A DNA stretch of 6,221 bases. Origin: Anaerolineaceae bacterium. Lineage in GTDB: Bacteria; Chloroflexota; Anaerolineae; Anaerolineales; Anaerolineaceae. The notes beneath the pieces were generated by a model, which ran no database searches, was not told where the DNA came from, and was given only the letters and a program-made list of their open reading frames with translations. The position numbers and the translations under genes were made by a program. Within the stretch, counting starts at the first letter, position 1. Each line of letters opens with the position of its first letter. The stretch lies in contig JAIOTF010000249.1 in NCBI GenBank assembly GCA_021107195.1, forward strand, positions 1-6,221, written 5' to 3'. Shown here piece by piece: positions 4,866 through 6,221 of the stretch.

Positions 4866-6173
4866 ATGGCTAAACACGATAATATCTCAAAGGGTAACAA
4901 GAAACACATCGCCCTTTCCTTACAAGAACAGAAACAGCAAAAGATCATTATGATTTCGCTGGTGGCGGCGGCTGTATTGATCGTTGGAGCGATTGCAATT
5001 GGCTTACTAAATGAGTTTGTATTTAAATACAATCAACCAGTTGCCACGATCAATGACGAAAAAATCTTACCAGCAGAATTTGAAAAACAGGTGCGCTTCA
5101 ATCGCTCGCAATTATTGCAGCAGTACCTGCAATATCAACAACTGGCGCAAATGTTCGGGAATGATCCACAAATAGGTGGTCAGTTCACAGAAACCCTGGA
5201 GCAGATCCAATTGCAATTATTACCCGATGGCACCATCACCGTTGGCAACAATGTGCTGGATCAGCTCACGAACCAGATTTTGATCAATCAAGAAGCCGAG
5301 AAGCTTGGCGTCTCAATCAGTGATGAACAATTAAACGAAGCCTTTCAAGCCGCTTTTGGTTATTATCCGGGTGGAACCCCAACTCCACAACCAACTGCAA
5401 CAAAATTTGTTCCCCCAACGCTCTCACCGGAACAGATTGCCATTATTACGCTGACCCCAACGCTCGAGCCAACAGAAACCTTGCCGACCACCGCTCCAGA
5501 GAACGTTGAGGAACCCACACCAACATCAGAACCCTTGCCAACCGCAACCGCATACACTGAGACAATGTTCAGCGAAGAATTATCCGCTTACCTGGACTTA
5601 TTAAATAAATTAGGTGTTGGTTTCACAGAAGCTGATCTTCGCCACCTGATCCATAATCAGCTTATATATGAAGAAGTCAGGGATACTGTAACAGCGGATG
5701 TCGCAGACGTTGAAGAACAAATCTGGGCTCGCCACATTCTCGACCCTGATCTTGTCACTGCGCAAGTTGTCCTGGATAGTTTGGGCGAAGGCGTCGATTG
5801 GACGCAGTTGGCTTCAGAGCTTTCCCTTGACACAAGCAACAAAGAAAATGGCGGCGATCTTGGATGGTTCTCGCGCGGCCAGATGGTCGGCGAATTTGAA
5901 GATGCCGCATTCGCTTTGCAAATTGGCGAGATAAGCGAACCAGTCGAGACCCAATTTGGCGTCCATATCATCCAGGTTATTGGACGAGAAGACCGTCCTC
6001 TGGATGCTTCTATCTATCAAAATAAAGTATCGGCCGCATTTGAGACCTGGATGAACACCGTTAAAGAAAATTCGACCATCGATATCTCAGGCAACTGGAC
6101 AGATTTCATTCCAGAAGAACCTGCACTCAACCAGGAAACACTTCCCTTGTTGCAGGGAGAGCCGCAACAATAA
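4866..6173 (+). CDS. membrane-anchored parvulin-type peptidyl-prolyl isomerase (SurA/PpiC/PrsA-like foldase)
   Basis: A 435-residue predicted extracytoplasmic foldase that isomerises prolyl bonds and assists folding of exported proteins. The N-terminus (1-26) is basic and cytoplasmic. One hydrophobic segment at about 27-48 anchors it, with no lipobox. Residues about 56-168 resemble the SurA N-terminal chaperone region (P-V-A-T-I-N-D-E, then helices with L-x-x-L-x-N-Q-x-L-I-N-Q-E-A). A Thr/Pro/Glu-rich low-complexity linker covers 169-233, then a second helical part, and the rotamase domain spans about 285-375. That domain has W-A-R-H-I-L at 287-292, G-G-D-L-G-W-F-S-R-G-Q-M-V near the middle, and G-E-I-S-E-P-V-E-T-Q-F-G-V-H-I-I-Q-V-I at its end, all hallmarks of parvulins. 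The start is ATG 4866; the only ribosome-site-like element is GGGG at 4857-4860. I see no convincing promoter in the 30 nt after the rpsR terminator, so expression may depend on read-through or a promoter overlapping the hairpin. Confidence 0.93.
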   Translation: MAKHDNISKGNKKHIALSLQEQKQQKIIMISLVAAAVLIVGAIAIGLLNEFVFKYNQPVATINDEKILPAEFEKQVRFNRSQLLQQYLQYQQLAQMFGNDPQIGGQFTETLEQIQLQLLPDGTITVGNNVLDQLTNQILINQEAEKLGVSISDEQLNEAFQAAFGYYPGGTPTPQPTATKFVPPTLSPEQIAIITLTPTLEPTETLPTTAPENVEEPTPTSEPLPTATAYTETMFSEELSAYLDLLNKLGVGFTEADLRHLIHNQLIYEEVRDTVTADVADVEEQIWARHILDPDLVTAQVVLDSLGEGVDWTQLASELSLDTSNKENGGDLGWFSRGQMVGEFEDAAFALQIGEISEPVETQFGVHIIQVIGREDRPLDASIYQNKVSAAFETWMNTVKENSTIDISGNWTDFIPEEPALNQETLPLLQGEPQQ

Positions 6174-6198
6174 TTCATCTGGACATTAAACGAATAAC

Positions 6199-6221
6199 GG
6201 CGCAGCCTGTCAAGCTGTGCC
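6199..6221 (+). terminator. hairpin after the foldase gene, cut by the window edge
   Basis: GGCGCAGC (6199-6206) pairs with GCTGTGCC (6214-6221): 8 bp with one G-T wobble and a 7-nt loop, 25 nt after the stop codon. The window ends with the stem, so a following T run cannot be seen. It is probably the terminator of the foldase gene. Confidence 0.5.

Noticed and set aside
1..6221. Mobile element, phage, toxin-antitoxin or defence island
   Set aside because: No transposase, integrase, inverted or direct flanking repeats, or toxin-like small genes were found; the genes are core repair, ribosomal and folding functions.

Overview
The window looks like a piece of a Chloroflexota genome, most likely class Anaerolineae. 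This is an inference. It rests on the gene order (helicase, nuclease, recJ, rpsF-ssb-rpsR, membrane-anchored parvulin foldase), on the Thr/Pro-rich extracytoplasmic linker in the foldase, and on the moderate GC content. All genes lie on the + strand and coding density is high. There is no sign of a mobile element, tRNA, rRNA or CRISPR array.

Positions 1-3583 hold a DNA-repair block of three tightly coupled genes. The first is the C-terminal end of a UvrD/PcrA-type superfamily 1 helicase, open at the left edge. The second is a PD-(D/E)XK nuclease of the RecB/AddB/Cas4 kind with a four-cysteine iron-sulfur signature. The third is RecJ, a DHH-family single-strand exonuclease. The first pair overlaps by 17 nt and the second by 3 nt (stop TGA inside TTGA), so the three are almost certainly one transcription unit. 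Together they offer unwinding, a Fe-S nuclease and 5'-3' single-strand digestion, which fits DNA end processing in recombination.

Positions 3584-3742 are a 159-nt intergenic region. It carries a weak terminator-like element for recJ, a candidate extended -10 promoter, and a structured leader in which a CCTTTCC segment can pair over part of the Shine-Dalgarno sequence of rpsF. Positions 3743-4778 are the classic rpsF-ssb-rpsR operon: ribosomal proteins S6 and S18, which bind 16S rRNA as partners, flanking single-strand DNA-binding protein. The most striking observation is in rpsF. The reading frame that starts at the well-placed ATG after a perfect AAGGAGG reads M-L-T-Y, then TAA, then V-V-F-I-L-H-P-D. 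The stop falls exactly where S6 proteins carry a conserved Glu after Tyr.

Positions 4777-4835 hold two hairpins after rpsR, the second a strong terminator-like stem. A parvulin-type peptidyl-prolyl isomerase with one N-terminal membrane anchor follows (4866-6173), and another hairpin is cut by the right edge. I see no wholly new system. The points worth checking are the rpsF nonsense codon, the rpsF leader structure, the split helicase/Fe-S-nuclease/RecJ module, and the atypical SSB C-terminal tip.
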